A stretch of 64,000 bases of DNA. It comes from Pseudomonadales bacterium. Its GTDB lineage: Bacteria; Pseudomonadota; Gammaproteobacteria; Pseudomonadales; Halieaceae. Positions 25,927 to 35,941 of the stretch are shown here, piece by piece. The notes under the pieces were generated by a model, which worked only from the letters and a program-made list of their open reading frames with translations, was not told the DNA's origin and ran no database searches. Numbering within the stretch: the stretch's first letter is position 1; the number at the start of each line of letters is the position of its first letter. The stretch is taken from contig JACKNU010000005.1 of the NCBI GenBank assembly GCA_024234675.1, positions 1-64,000 of the forward strand. The letters are read 5' to 3'. The position numbers and the translations under genes were made by a program.

Positions 25927-27308
25927 AGCCCCTGCTAAAGCCTACACGGTCCCTGCGTATCCGCCTGCTGGCCGGGACCCTGCTCTGGGTCATGGCCACC
26001 ATCGCCATCGCCGGCTGGGGATTGGCGGAGCTGTTTCGCCGGCATCTCGCCGAGCAATTCCGTGCGGGACTGGTCGTCCAACTGGACCAACTGACGGCGA
26101 ACCTGGCAATCGATCAGGCGGGACAACCGGTCCTGTCCGCCCCCCTCAGCGACCCCCGCCTGAGACGGCCCTTGTCGGGCCTGTACTGGCAAATCGATCG
26201 CCTGGGCAACTCGCAACAGAACGCACTTCCCGGCGTACTACGTTCGCGGTCCCTGTGGGACACTACACTGACCGTCCCCGACGATGCACCAGTTGACGGT
26301 GAGATTCATGAGCACCAGGTCAGGACTTCTGACGGCGCGCAGCTGGGGATGATCGAAAGGATTGTGTCGCCTGCCGAACAGCCTGAGCAATCCTATCGCC
26401 TTATCGTCGCCGCAACAACGAACCTGATCACCGAGCCGGCAGAGCGATTCAACGGCATGCTGATGTGGTCGCTGGGCAGTTTGGGCATTGGTCTCCTGGC
26501 CGCTGCAATCGCACAGGTACTCATCGGGCTGCGCCCGCTGGGCCACCTGCGCCGGAAGCTCGCAGAACTACGCGAGGGCACCGCACAAAACATAGGGGGC
26601 AGTTTCCCCGCGGAGATACAACCTCTGGTAGACGACTTCAACGATGTACTGTCGCATAATGCGCGTATTGTGGCCCACGCCAGAATCCAGGCGGGAAACC
26701 TGGCGCACGCTGTAAAAACCCCACTGTCAGTACTGGCCAATGCCGCATCCAGCCCCGACCCCCAGCTGCCCCAACTGGTTAAAGAGCAGGTTGCCGCTGC
26801 CCAACGCCAGGTGGACTATCACCTGGCAAGAGCACGCGCGGCGGGCAGTTCAGACATTCCCGGTGTGCGCAGCCCGGTACGACCGGTGGTAGAGTCACTG
26901 ATACGGGTGATGAACCATGTGTACCGGGACAAAGATATTAGTGCCTCACTGGATACAGGTGATATTGAACCGCTGTTTTGGGGCGAGGAACAGGACCTGC
27001 AGGAGATACTGGGAAACCTGCTGGACAATGCCTGGAAATGGGCGCACAACTGCGTATCTATACAGTGCCGCAGCGATGGTAATGCCCTGACCGTGCTCAT
27101 TGATGACGATGGTCCGGGGCTGGCGCCGGAGTTGCGCCAGGCCATGCTGACCCGCGGGATGCGCGCGGATGAACGGGTGGCAGGAACAGGTCTGGGTCTG
27201 GCGATCGTGAGTGACCTGGTTGAGCTTTACCACGGCTCGATCAATCTGGAATCCTCCCCCGCTGGCGGTCTGCGGGTACGTTTGGAGTTCGGGGTGAAGA
27301 ATGGCTGA
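25914..27308 (+). CDS. PhoQ-like sensor histidine kinase
   Basis: 464-residue membrane kinase. Transmembrane helices lie near 18-38 and about 180-203, framing a periplasmic sensor domain of about 140 residues. His265 sits in LAHAVKTPLSVL, the PhoQ-type H-box, followed by the N-box (GNLLDNAWKWA), DDGPGL and GTGLGLAIV ATP-lid motifs. The sensor loop may read divalent metals, pH or membrane stress as PhoQ does; this is by analogy only. Translationally coupled to the regulator. Confidence 0.94.
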   Translation: MSRLKPLLKPTRSLRIRLLAGTLLWVMATIAIAGWGLAELFRRHLAEQFRAGLVVQLDQLTANLAIDQAGQPVLSAPLSDPRLRRPLSGLYWQIDRLGNSQQNALPGVLRSRSLWDTTLTVPDDAPVDGEIHEHQVRTSDGAQLGMIERIVSPAEQPEQSYRLIVAATTNLITEPAERFNGMLMWSLGSLGIGLLAAAIAQVLIGLRPLGHLRRKLAELREGTAQNIGGSFPAEIQPLVDDFNDVLSHNARIVAHARIQAGNLAHAVKTPLSVLANAASSPDPQLPQLVKEQVAAAQRQVDYHLARARAAGSSDIPGVRSPVRPVVESLIRVMNHVYRDKDISASLDTGDIEPLFWGEEQDLQEILGNLLDNAWKWAHNCVSIQCRSDGNALTVLIDDDGPGLAPELRQAMLTRGMRADERVAGTGLGLAIVSDLVELYHGSINLESSPAGGLRVRLEFGVKNG

Positions 27309-27395
27309 AAGCTGTACAAAATCGCTATAGAACACCCGCCTCACTGTTTCTTTTCGGGGTGTATCGGGGAACAAAAATACAGGAGAACGGCCGTG

Positions 27396-27713
27396 ATGAA
27401 GTTGTTGCAAGTAGATTTCGATTTCGCAGGTCCATTCGGCGATGAAATGGCAGACATGTTCGCAGGCCTCGCTGAGTCGATAAGCAATGAGCCGGGTATC
27501 ATCTGGAAAATCTGGACGGAAAGTCATGAACACCAGTTAGGCGGCGGCATCTACCTGTTTGAAGACGAGGCCTCCGCCAGTGCGTACTTAAAGATGCATT
27601 CAGCGCGCCTGCAAAATATGGGCGTAAAAGAGGTTCGAGGACTGATCTTCGATGTAAATATTCCTTTATCTACTATCACTAAAGGCCCCATCGCCCAGAC
27701 AAGTTCTCAGTAA
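27396..27713 (+). CDS. ydhR: YdhR-type antibiotic biosynthesis monooxygenase-fold protein
   Basis: 105-residue dimeric alpha/beta barrel protein of the YdhR family, for which a monooxygenase function has been proposed. Conserved blocks MKLLQVDFDF, EPGIIWKIWTE and GGIYLFEDEASA are visible. AGGAG stands 10 nt before ATG 27396; an immediately preceding GTG (27393) could also serve. It is a single gene between the two-component operon and the TetR operon. Confidence 0.85.
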   Translation: MKLLQVDFDFAGPFGDEMADMFAGLAESISNEPGIIWKIWTESHEHQLGGGIYLFEDEASASAYLKMHSARLQNMGVKEVRGLIFDVNIPLSTITKGPIAQTSSQ

Positions 27714-27737
27714 ACCAAGGCCAGCCGGCAATTGTCC

Positions 27738-27783
27738 TTGCCCTTTCCGTAATTTCGTATAAGATAGTAATCAATTACTATCT
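27738..27783 (+). promoter_or_regulatory. TetR promoter with 22-bp palindromic operator
   Basis: TTGCCC (27738-27743), 16 nt, then TAAGAT (27760-27765). AGATAGTAAT-CA-ATTACTATCT (27762-27783) has perfect 10-bp arms and overlaps the -10 and likely the start site, so TetR binding would block its own operon. Confidence 0.7.
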
Positions 27784-27800
27784 ATTGGAATTGGATATCG

Positions 27801-28409
27801 ATGCAACGCCGGGCAAAGCACCTTCCTGCCGATGAACGCCGCTCTGTGACCGTCGAGGCCGTTATTGATCTGGCTGGTTCGCAGAACCCGAGTGAAATTA
27901 CCACCGCGGCTATTGCCAAGCACATGAGTGTTACGCAAGGGTCATTATTTCGGCATTTCCCCACCAAAGATGCCATCTGGGAAGCGGTCATGGAGTGGGT
28001 AAGCAAGCGCCTCCTGGCACGGATCGACGCCTCTGTACAGGGCATAGCATCACCTCTGGCGGCTATGGAAGCCATGTTCATGAGCCATATTGCGTTCGTG
28101 GCCGAGCACCCCGGTGTTCCCAGAATGATATTCGGCGAACTGCAACGCGCTGAAGCAACTCCCGCCAAGCGCATGGTGCAGACCTTGCTCCGGCGCTATG
28201 GCGAGCGTTTGCATGGCTTGATCGAGCGGGGCAAGGCACAGGGCGAACTGGATCTTGCCCTCGATACCGAGGCTGCCGCCCTCCTCTTCATTGGCACCAT
28301 TCAGGGCCTGGTGATGCAATCCATGCTGGCTGGCGACGTGAGCACTCTGCACCGTGATGCACCAGGTGTGTTCGTGATTTATCGACGCGGAATCGGTACC
28401 GGCCTGTGA
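27801..28409 (+). CDS. TetR-family repressor of an exporter operon
   Basis: 202 residues. The N-terminal helix-turn-helix is ITTAAIAKHMSVTQGSLFRHFPTKDAIWEAV, split here as about residues 33-63; the C-terminal part is the TetR ligand domain (AefR/CecR-like). It heads a coupled operon (GTGA overlap with the HlyD gene) and is preceded by a 22-bp palindrome over its promoter. The arrangement tetR-hlyD-permease-ATPase resembles the CecR-YbhGFSR group, where the repressor senses a toxic exported compound. Confidence 0.93.
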   Translation: MQRRAKHLPADERRSVTVEAVIDLAGSQNPSEITTAAIAKHMSVTQGSLFRHFPTKDAIWEAVMEWVSKRLLARIDASVQGIASPLAAMEAMFMSHIAFVAEHPGVPRMIFGELQRAEATPAKRMVQTLLRRYGERLHGLIERGKAQGELDLALDTEAAALLFIGTIQGLVMQSMLAGDVSTLHRDAPGVFVIYRRGIGTGL

Positions 28410-29557
28410 AACGCCTGTCCATACCAAAGCGCACACTGGGGTTGTTGATCGTCATTGCCCCGCTGCTCGCATTGTTTATTTACGTCGGCTTGCGCTCCGG
28501 TCCGCTGGCGCCGGTGGCAGTGGCTGTTGCAGGCGTAGAATCCCGTGCGGTGGCGCCCTCACTATTTGGCATTGGCACGGTAGAGGCCCGCTATACCTAC
28601 AAGATAGGCCCCACCTTTGCCGGACGACTGCAACGCCTGGATGTGGATGTTGGGGAGCAGGTCAAGGCGGGACAGCTATTGGGTGAAATGGACCCGGTCG
28701 ATCTCGACGACCGAGTGCGTGCGCAGGAAGCGGCATTCAGGCGTGCAGAAGCGACCTTGCGCGAGGCTCAGGCCAGACACAGCTACGCACAAACACAGGC
28801 CAACCGCTACGAGCAGTTGTTTGCCGCGCGTTTGACCAGCGAGGAATCGCTCACCACGAGGCGACAGGAACTGCAAATTGCCGATGCCGCCCTGTCCGCT
28901 GCCCGCGAGGATATCACCCGGACGCTATCCGAACACGCGGCCCTGGTGGCACAAAGAAACAGTTTGCGTCTTGTTTCACCTGTGGATGGGGTCATCACCG
29001 CGCGCCGAGCGGACCCCGGAACTACCGTGGTCGCCGGCGAGTCGGTAGTGGAGGTGATCGACCCTGGCAGCCTGTGGATCAACGTGCGTTTTGACCAGAT
29101 CAGTGCCACAGGGCTGGCCACGGGTTTGCCCGCCCACATCGCGCTGCGTTCACACAACGGCCAGGTATTGCAGGGTCACGTACTGCGGGTTGAACCCGTG
29201 GCCGATACAGTGACCGAGGAGATCCTGGCCAAGGTGGCCTTCAGCCAGCAACCTGAGCGCGTGCCGCCTGTCGGCGAACTGGCCGAAGTCACCCTGGACA
29301 TGCCGCCTCTCCCCGCCGGCCCTGTGGTACCCAACGCCGCCCTGCAGCGTCAGGGTGACAAAGTGGGTGTCTGGCACATTGTGGATGGCGACCTGTATTT
29401 CACTCCAATCAAGCTAGGAGCCTACGATCTCGATGGCCATGTACAGGTATTGGGGGGGGTCGGGGAAGGCGACACTATTGTGGTGTACAGCGAAAAATCA
29501 TTGACCGCGCGCAGCCGAATCAAGGTGTTGGAGACCATCCCCGGAGTATCGCGATGA
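28406..29557 (+). CDS. HlyD/DevB-type periplasmic adaptor of an ABC exporter
   Basis: 383 residues with one N-terminal membrane anchor (about 9-27), a barrel-sandwich domain (YKIGPTFAGRLQRLDVDVGEQV), a helical coiled-coil hairpin (about 95-180) and the returning LVSPVDGVITARRADPGT. It would bridge the inner membrane ABC permease and an outer membrane channel. GTG start overlaps the tetR stop; its own stop overlaps the permease start (ATGA). Confidence 0.92.
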   Translation: MKRLSIPKRTLGLLIVIAPLLALFIYVGLRSGPLAPVAVAVAGVESRAVAPSLFGIGTVEARYTYKIGPTFAGRLQRLDVDVGEQVKAGQLLGEMDPVDLDDRVRAQEAAFRRAEATLREAQARHSYAQTQANRYEQLFAARLTSEESLTTRRQELQIADAALSAAREDITRTLSEHAALVAQRNSLRLVSPVDGVITARRADPGTTVVAGESVVEVIDPGSLWINVRFDQISATGLATGLPAHIALRSHNGQVLQGHVLRVEPVADTVTEEILAKVAFSQQPERVPPVGELAEVTLDMPPLPAGPVVPNAALQRQGDKVGVWHIVDGDLYFTPIKLGAYDLDGHVQVLGGVGEGDTIVVYSEKSLTARSRIKVLETIPGVSR

Positions 29558-30756
29558 TCAGCCTGGCCGGTCGCGATATTCTCCACACCTGGGGAAAATT
29601 CGTCTTTACCGGCATCGGCCTGGGCCTGCTGATCGGTGTTACCCTGGTAATGGCCGGGGTCTACCGGGGCATGGTTGATGACGGCAAGGCATTGCTGGAC
29701 AACAGTGGCGCCGACCTCTGGGTAGTACAACAAGACACCCTCGGTCCCTATGCGGAACCGTCCAGCGTCAACGATGACGTATATCGCACGCTTCTGGCCA
29801 TGCCGGGGGTAGCCCAGGCTGCAAACGTGACCTATCTGACCATGCAGGTCGGTAGCGCGGAGAATGAAGTGCGCGCGATGGTGGTCGGCATCGCGCCCGG
29901 CAGTCCGGGCACAACACCCGGCTGGCCACCCTACCTGGTCGCCGGGCGCCAGATAACACGTGGACACTACGAAGCAGTGGTCGATATAGCCGCCGGTTTC
30001 AAGGTGGGCGACCGCTTTGCAATCCGTCGCAATTATTACACCGTGGTAGGGATGACCCGGCGCATGGTGTCTTCCAGCGGCGACCCGATGGTGTTCATTC
30101 CACTCAAGGATGCCCAGGAAGCCCAGTTCCTCAGGGACAACGATGCCATTTGGCAAAGCCGGCGTCGCAGTGCGGCCAACCCGGCTTTCAATCGACCCGG
30201 GGTGCCAGGTTTGCTGGATGCCGTAATCACCTCACAGAGCAGCAACACCTTCGTCAACGCCGTGCTGGTCACACTCGAACCTGGCCACGCCCCAGAAGAA
30301 GTGGCCGCAGCCATCAGGCGCTGGAAACGTTTGACGGTTTACACACGCTCACAGATGGAAGGGATACTGGTAGGCAAGTTGATCGCCACTTCTTCCAGGC
30401 AAATTGCCATGTTTCTGGTAATCCTGGCCGTTGTCAGCGCCGCCATCGTGGCCTTTATTATCTATTCGCTGACGATGGACAAAATACGGGAAATTGCCGT
30501 GTTGAAACTGATCGGTACGCGCAACTGCACTATTGCGGCGATGATCATGCAGCAGTCGCTTGCCCTGGGCGTTATCGGCTTTGTCGTGGGCAAGATCAGC
30601 GCCACCTTCTCGGCCCCCGTTTTTCCGAAATACGTGCTGCTCACGCCTATGGATTCCGTGGCCGGGTTTTTCGCTGTGCTCGCAATCTGCATCCTGGCCA
30701 GCCTGGTCGCCATACGCATGGCACTGATGGTCGACCCGGCCGAGGCCATAGGATGA
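29554..30756 (+). CDS. FtsX/MacB/DevC-type ABC permease
   Basis: 400 residues. One N-terminal transmembrane helix (about 17-38), a large periplasmic domain (about 40-270), then three C-terminal helices (about 285-310, 325-350, 365-390), the FtsX topology. It is the membrane part of a tripartite exporter with the adjacent adaptor and ATPase, similar to DevBCA. Translationally coupled on the 5' side; four bases separate its stop from the ATPase gene. Confidence 0.92.
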   Translation: MISLAGRDILHTWGKFVFTGIGLGLLIGVTLVMAGVYRGMVDDGKALLDNSGADLWVVQQDTLGPYAEPSSVNDDVYRTLLAMPGVAQAANVTYLTMQVGSAENEVRAMVVGIAPGSPGTTPGWPPYLVAGRQITRGHYEAVVDIAAGFKVGDRFAIRRNYYTVVGMTRRMVSSSGDPMVFIPLKDAQEAQFLRDNDAIWQSRRRSAANPAFNRPGVPGLLDAVITSQSSNTFVNAVLVTLEPGHAPEEVAAAIRRWKRLTVYTRSQMEGILVGKLIATSSRQIAMFLVILAVVSAAIVAFIIYSLTMDKIREIAVLKLIGTRNCTIAAMIMQQSLALGVIGFVVGKISATFSAPVFPKYVLLTPMDSVAGFFAVLAICILASLVAIRMALMVDPAEAIG

Positions 30757-30760
30757 TGGC

Positions 30761-31468
30761 ATGAGCCGCAAGGGAATTCACATCGAAGGCATCAGTAAAA
30801 CCTATGGCGAGGGGAATACCGCCGTACATGCCCTGAAAGACGTCTCCATGCTTGTGGCTCCCGGTGAGGTGGTCGGTTTGATCGGCCCCTCCGGCTCAGG
30901 TAAAAGCACGCTGCTCAAGTGCCTGGGAGCGGTAATTGAGCCAACTGCCGGTCGCATGACGCTGGGCGATGAGGTGATCTACGACGACGGATGGCAAGTA
31001 CGCGATCTGCGTGCCTTGCGGCGAGACAAGATCGGTTTTGTCTTTCAGGCGCCTTACCTAATCCCGTTCCTGGACGCGACTGACAACATCGCGCTATTGC
31101 CCATGCTGGCCGGCGTACCCAACGCTGCAGCACGCGCAAGGGCGCTGGAGCTGCTCACGGCGCTCGATGTGCAACATCGGGCAGAAGCTATGCCATCGCA
31201 ACTTTCCGGCGGCGAACAGCAGCGCGTTTCCATCGCGCGCGGACTGGTTAACCGCCCGCCGGTGATACTGGCCGATGAGCCCACGGCGCCGCTGGATAGC
31301 GAGCGCGCCATGGCGGTGGTGCGCATTCTCAATGACATGGCACGCAAGCTCGAAACAGCAATTATCGTCGTCACCCACGATGAGAAAATCATCCCTACAT
31401 TCAAACGCATCTATCATATTCGCGACGGCGTGACCCATGAGGAAGTTGGCGAAGGGCGAAGTTTCTAG
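30761..31468 (+). CDS. ABC exporter ATPase (LolD/MacB/DevA type)
   Basis: 235 residues with Walker A GPSGSGKST, Q-loop in FVFQAPYLIPF, signature LSGGEQQR, Walker B VILADEPT and the H-loop in VVTHDEK. Powers the upstream permease; last gene of the tetR operon. Cytoplasmic. Confidence 0.95.
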   Translation: MSRKGIHIEGISKTYGEGNTAVHALKDVSMLVAPGEVVGLIGPSGSGKSTLLKCLGAVIEPTAGRMTLGDEVIYDDGWQVRDLRALRRDKIGFVFQAPYLIPFLDATDNIALLPMLAGVPNAAARARALELLTALDVQHRAEAMPSQLSGGEQQRVSIARGLVNRPPVILADEPTAPLDSERAMAVVRILNDMARKLETAIIVVTHDEKIIPTFKRIYHIRDGVTHEEVGEGRSF

Positions 31469-31505
31469 CGAGAATATCACCACTGTCACTGTAAGTATCC
31501 CCTGA

Positions 31506-31598
31506 CTAGATCCATGCATTACTAGAGTTTTCAGCCTGCTTCGCAGCCACCAGATACTCCACTGGAGTCAGGTCTCCAAGGGAGTCATGGGGCCGGTT
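31506..31598 (-). pseudogene. IS3-family transposase C-terminal remnant
   Basis: The minus strand reads NRPHDSLGDLTPVEYLVAAK and continues QAENSSNAWI then stop. The RPHDSLG-x-LTPVEYL string is the characteristic end of IS3-family (rve integrase core) transposases. No upstream catalytic part or terminal repeats are visible, so only the last about 30 codons survive. It lies between the exporter operon and a usp gene near the right end of the stress island, consistent with past mobile element activity. Confidence 0.7.
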
Positions 31599-31653
31599 TG
31601 CCAATTGGCGGTGGCAAGGGCAACTGCCGGACCGCGGTCGCAGGGATGATCGG

Positions 31654-32649
31654 TCAGGCCGGACTCTGAGGCGGCCTGCCGCCGTCGGGCAGTTTCACCG
31701 GAGAGACGAAACCGGGCGGCTTGACGGCGAGTACCGAGCACTGCACTTGCTCAAGAATAGCCTCTGCGGTGTTGCCGATCAGCAGTCCGGCGATGCCTGT
31801 ACGCGCGACAGTGCCCATCACCACAAGATCGGCGTTCAATTTTTTTATCATCTCGGGAATCACCTTGGAGGGCGCCCCCCGGCGCAGGTGGAATTGGGGG
31901 GCCAGATGACTGTGGGCCTCCGGGCCAATTCGCTCTTGCAGCTGGTCTTTAAAGCGATACAGCGCCCTTTCATGGCTGGAGCGCACGCCCTCGACATAGT
32001 CCGCGCTGGCCTTGCCGGGGTCATCGCTCCACAGAGTAACCGTCAGTTCGCCAGGGGCATCCCAGGCGTGGACAAAATGCAGTGCGGCAAAGCCGGACAA
32101 GGCGAGTGAACCCGACAAAGCGAGAATTTGCTGATTAAGCTGCTCATTTACCTCATCGGTCCCGTGGGGATCCAGGTCAATCGCCGCCAGAATACAGGCG
32201 TCATCGGATCGTTTGTCCGCCGGCATCAACCATACCGGGCAGGGACAATTGCGCAGCAGTTGCATATCGTCGCTGCCGAACAAGCGCTCGATGTAGCTCG
32301 GATTTTCAGCCGGCTTGAGCAACAGGTCGTACTCGTTGAGTAGAATCGAGTGGATCACCTTGAGAAAATTGGTACCCACCAACACCTCTATCCGGATATC
32401 GAGACGTTTTCTGTAGGGCTCTACCAGAGCCTCCAGTACCTGGCGGCGAGCATCCACCATGGCGGCCTGTAGCTTTTGCAGGTCAGTTCCGTCAGTCATC
32501 ATACGCGGGCCGGAGGGTACCGCCGGTACGACATCCAGAACTGACAGGCTGGCCTGGTTGTTCTCTGCCAGTGCGACCGCCCTTGCGAACGCTGCCTCCT
32601 GTGCCACTGACACTTCGGATACGTAGAGGATATTGTTGAAAAGATCCAT
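31654..32649 (-). CDS. universal stress protein, tandem UspA domains (paralogue 3)
   Basis: 331 residues, two UspA domains, with VMGTVARTGIAGLLIGNTAE and CSVLAVKPPGFVSPV. ATG 32649 (MDLFNNILYVSE) is chosen over the longer frame since it aligns with the other paralogues and has AAGG upstream. It closes the stress island on the right side. Confidence 0.92.
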   Translation of the reverse strand: MDLFNNILYVSEVSVAQEAAFARAVALAENNQASLSVLDVVPAVPSGPRMMTDGTDLQKLQAAMVDARRQVLEALVEPYRKRLDIRIEVLVGTNFLKVIHSILLNEYDLLLKPAENPSYIERLFGSDDMQLLRNCPCPVWLMPADKRSDDACILAAIDLDPHGTDEVNEQLNQQILALSGSLALSGFAALHFVHAWDAPGELTVTLWSDDPGKASADYVEGVRSSHERALYRFKDQLQERIGPEAHSHLAPQFHLRRGAPSKVIPEMIKKLNADLVVMGTVARTGIAGLLIGNTAEAILEQVQCSVLAVKPPGFVSPVKLPDGGRPPQSPA

Positions 32650-32708
32650 AAGGCATACCTTAAAAAATTCTGTGCGGCAGCTGTTTGACCTCAGCTGGAG
32701 GTACCGGT

Positions 32709-33608
32709 TCACTCCCTTGCGTTTGCCGCCTGTTCCTCTACCTCGGCCACCGCCTCACAGATAAGCCGTGCCACCAGCTCGGGATCCTCCATCGGGATGA
32801 AGTGCGATCTGTCCGGCAGGTATATTTCCGTGCCATTGGGCAGGGCCTCTGCCAGTCCGGGCCAGGTCGGCGAGGCGGCAAGATTGGTATGGTCGTCGGG
32901 GTCCGCTGGGGCGCGCAACACGGTGACCGGCATAGTCAACTGCGGCAGCAGGTCGTGAATGGCCTCGTTACCCTTCTGGCTGAGGTAAATGGAGGCCTCG
33001 TGCAGCGGGTCGCAGGCCAGTTGCAGGGCCGACTCTCCCGGCACTTCCCGCAGCGCGTGCTCACAGTAATCGCGGAGGATCTGCTGTTCCCACTGGGCGA
33101 ATGGGGCGCGGTCGCGAAATCGCTGGTACATTTCTTCCGCGTCCCGCCACTGGTTCTTGCGCCGGCTGACCGGGTTCAGGGTGGGGTCGACTTGCGGGGA
33201 TTGGGCGAACTGGTCCTCGTAGAGCTGTTTGGCGAATATGACCGGGTCGATCAGCAGCAAGCGCTTGAAACGCCAGCGCTGCCGGGCACCGGCGTAGGCC
33301 ATCAGGTAGCCTCCGATCGAATGGCCTACCCCCACCGCGTCCCGCAGGTCGAGCCGGTCCAGCAACTGCTCTATGTCAGCGGCCATAAGCCGCCAGTTCA
33401 CCTCGCCGTGGCGTTCGCTGCCGCCGTGAAAACGCAGGTCCACGGCGTACATGTGCACACCCGGCAGGCGCCGGGCGATCTCGTCCCAGCAGCGACTGTG
33501 AAAGCCGGTGGCATGCAACAGCAGCACGGGGCTGCCCTCCCCCGGCCACTCGGTGACTCGCAGTGATATATCGGCCAGGTCTACCTGGTACACCTTGGGT
33601 TGTGACAC
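32709..33608 (-). CDS. alpha/beta hydrolase
   Basis: 299-residue alpha/beta-fold hydrolase of the MhpC/epoxide-hydrolase-like group. The oxyanion loop HATGFHSRCW, the nucleophile elbow GHSIGG (Ser) and a late His in DRSHFIPMEDPE are visible. GTG 33608 (VSQPKVYQ) is chosen because earlier residues look unconserved; a TTG at 33641 is the alternative. Divergent from the acyl-CoA dehydrogenase gene. Substrate unknown, probably a lipid ester or lactone. Confidence 0.85.
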   Translation of the reverse strand: MSQPKVYQVDLADISLRVTEWPGEGSPVLLLHATGFHSRCWDEIARRLPGVHMYAVDLRFHGGSERHGEVNWRLMAADIEQLLDRLDLRDAVGVGHSIGGYLMAYAGARQRWRFKRLLLIDPVIFAKQLYEDQFAQSPQVDPTLNPVSRRKNQWRDAEEMYQRFRDRAPFAQWEQQILRDYCEHALREVPGESALQLACDPLHEASIYLSQKGNEAIHDLLPQLTMPVTVLRAPADPDDHTNLAASPTWPGLAEALPNGTEIYLPDRSHFIPMEDPELVARLICEAVAEVEEQAANARE

Positions 33609-33817
33609 GGAACACTCGCTCTTTCTTTGTTGGGCCCGCAACTCGGCCCCCTGGACACACCCGGTCGCAGGTACAGGGGTGCGTGAGACTAATCACAATG
33701 CAACGCGATTGCCATAATGGTATATAGTTGGGCGCTTTCATGCCATCCCGCCGCGCGCGCAGCACTGCTGGTCGCTGCCGCCAGAGCGGGCAACAGAACA
33801 CTGCAAGGAGTCCAGTC

Positions 33818-35038
<1,221 letters not shown>

Positions 35039-35161
35039 TAGTTCAGCGACCTTGACTGGCGCCCGGTTTTCACCCGGCCACGCCGCGGTCACTACACTAC
35101 CCCGGAGGCCTGTGCTACCTTTCTGGCCCCGACTATCACTACCCTGCAGGAGTACACCCAT

Positions 35162-35932
35162 ATGTCAGACGAAAAAGAAGTACTGGTAGATATCGATAAC
35201 GGCGTGATGACCATCACGCTCAACCGCCCCAAGGCGAAAAACGCGGCCAACCGGGCGCTGGCCCAGGGCGTGGCGGCGGCCATCGATGAACTGGAGGGCA
35301 ACGACGAACTGCGCGTGGCCATCATTACCGGCGCAGGGGGCACGTTCTGCTCGGGCATGGACCTGAAGGCATTCGTCACCGGGGAACTACCCGTGGTCGA
35401 GGGCCGCGGCTTTGCAGGCCTGACCGAATACATGGTCAGCAAACCGGTTATCGCCGCGGTAGAGGGTTACGCCCTGGCGGGTGGCTTCGAAGTCGCCATC
35501 AGCTGCGACCTGATCGTGGCGGCGGACAATGCCATGTTCGGTATTCCCGAGGTCAAGCGGGGCCTCGCCGCGGCAGCCGGTGGCCTGGTCAAGCTGCCCA
35601 AGCAAATCCCCTCTCGCATCGCCATGGAACTGGCCCTGACCGGCGATTTTATCACCTCCCAGCGCGCCTACGACCTGGGCCTGATCAACCAGGTGGTGCC
35701 CGCAGGCACGGCCCTGGAGGCTGCCAAGGCACTGGCCGCGAAGATCGCCGCCAACGGCCCCATGGCTGTCGCGGCCAGCAAGCGCGTCGTGGCCAGCGCT
35801 CAGGACTGGGATAGCAGCGTTATGTACGACGAGCAAATGAAGATCATCCAGCCCATTTTCACCAGCGAAGACGCCATCGAGGGCGCCACTGCCTTCGCCG
35901 AGAAGCGCGCCCCCAACTGGAAAGGCAAGTAA
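35162..35932 (+). CDS. enoyl-CoA hydratase (crotonase)
   Basis: 256 residues with the canonical crotonase features: CSGMDLKAF, the oxyanion-forming EGYALAGGFE, and the catalytic Glu in FGIPEVKRGL. It would hydrate trans-2-enoyl-CoA from the preceding dehydrogenase. A CAGGAG lies upstream; the thiolase follows 9 nt later. Confidence 0.94.
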   Translation: MSDEKEVLVDIDNGVMTITLNRPKAKNAANRALAQGVAAAIDELEGNDELRVAIITGAGGTFCSGMDLKAFVTGELPVVEGRGFAGLTEYMVSKPVIAAVEGYALAGGFEVAISCDLIVAADNAMFGIPEVKRGLAAAAGGLVKLPKQIPSRIAMELALTGDFITSQRAYDLGLINQVVPAGTALEAAKALAAKIAANGPMAVAASKRVVASAQDWDSSVMYDEQMKIIQPIFTSEDAIEGATAFAEKRAPNWKGK

Positions 35933-35941
35933 GGAGACCAC

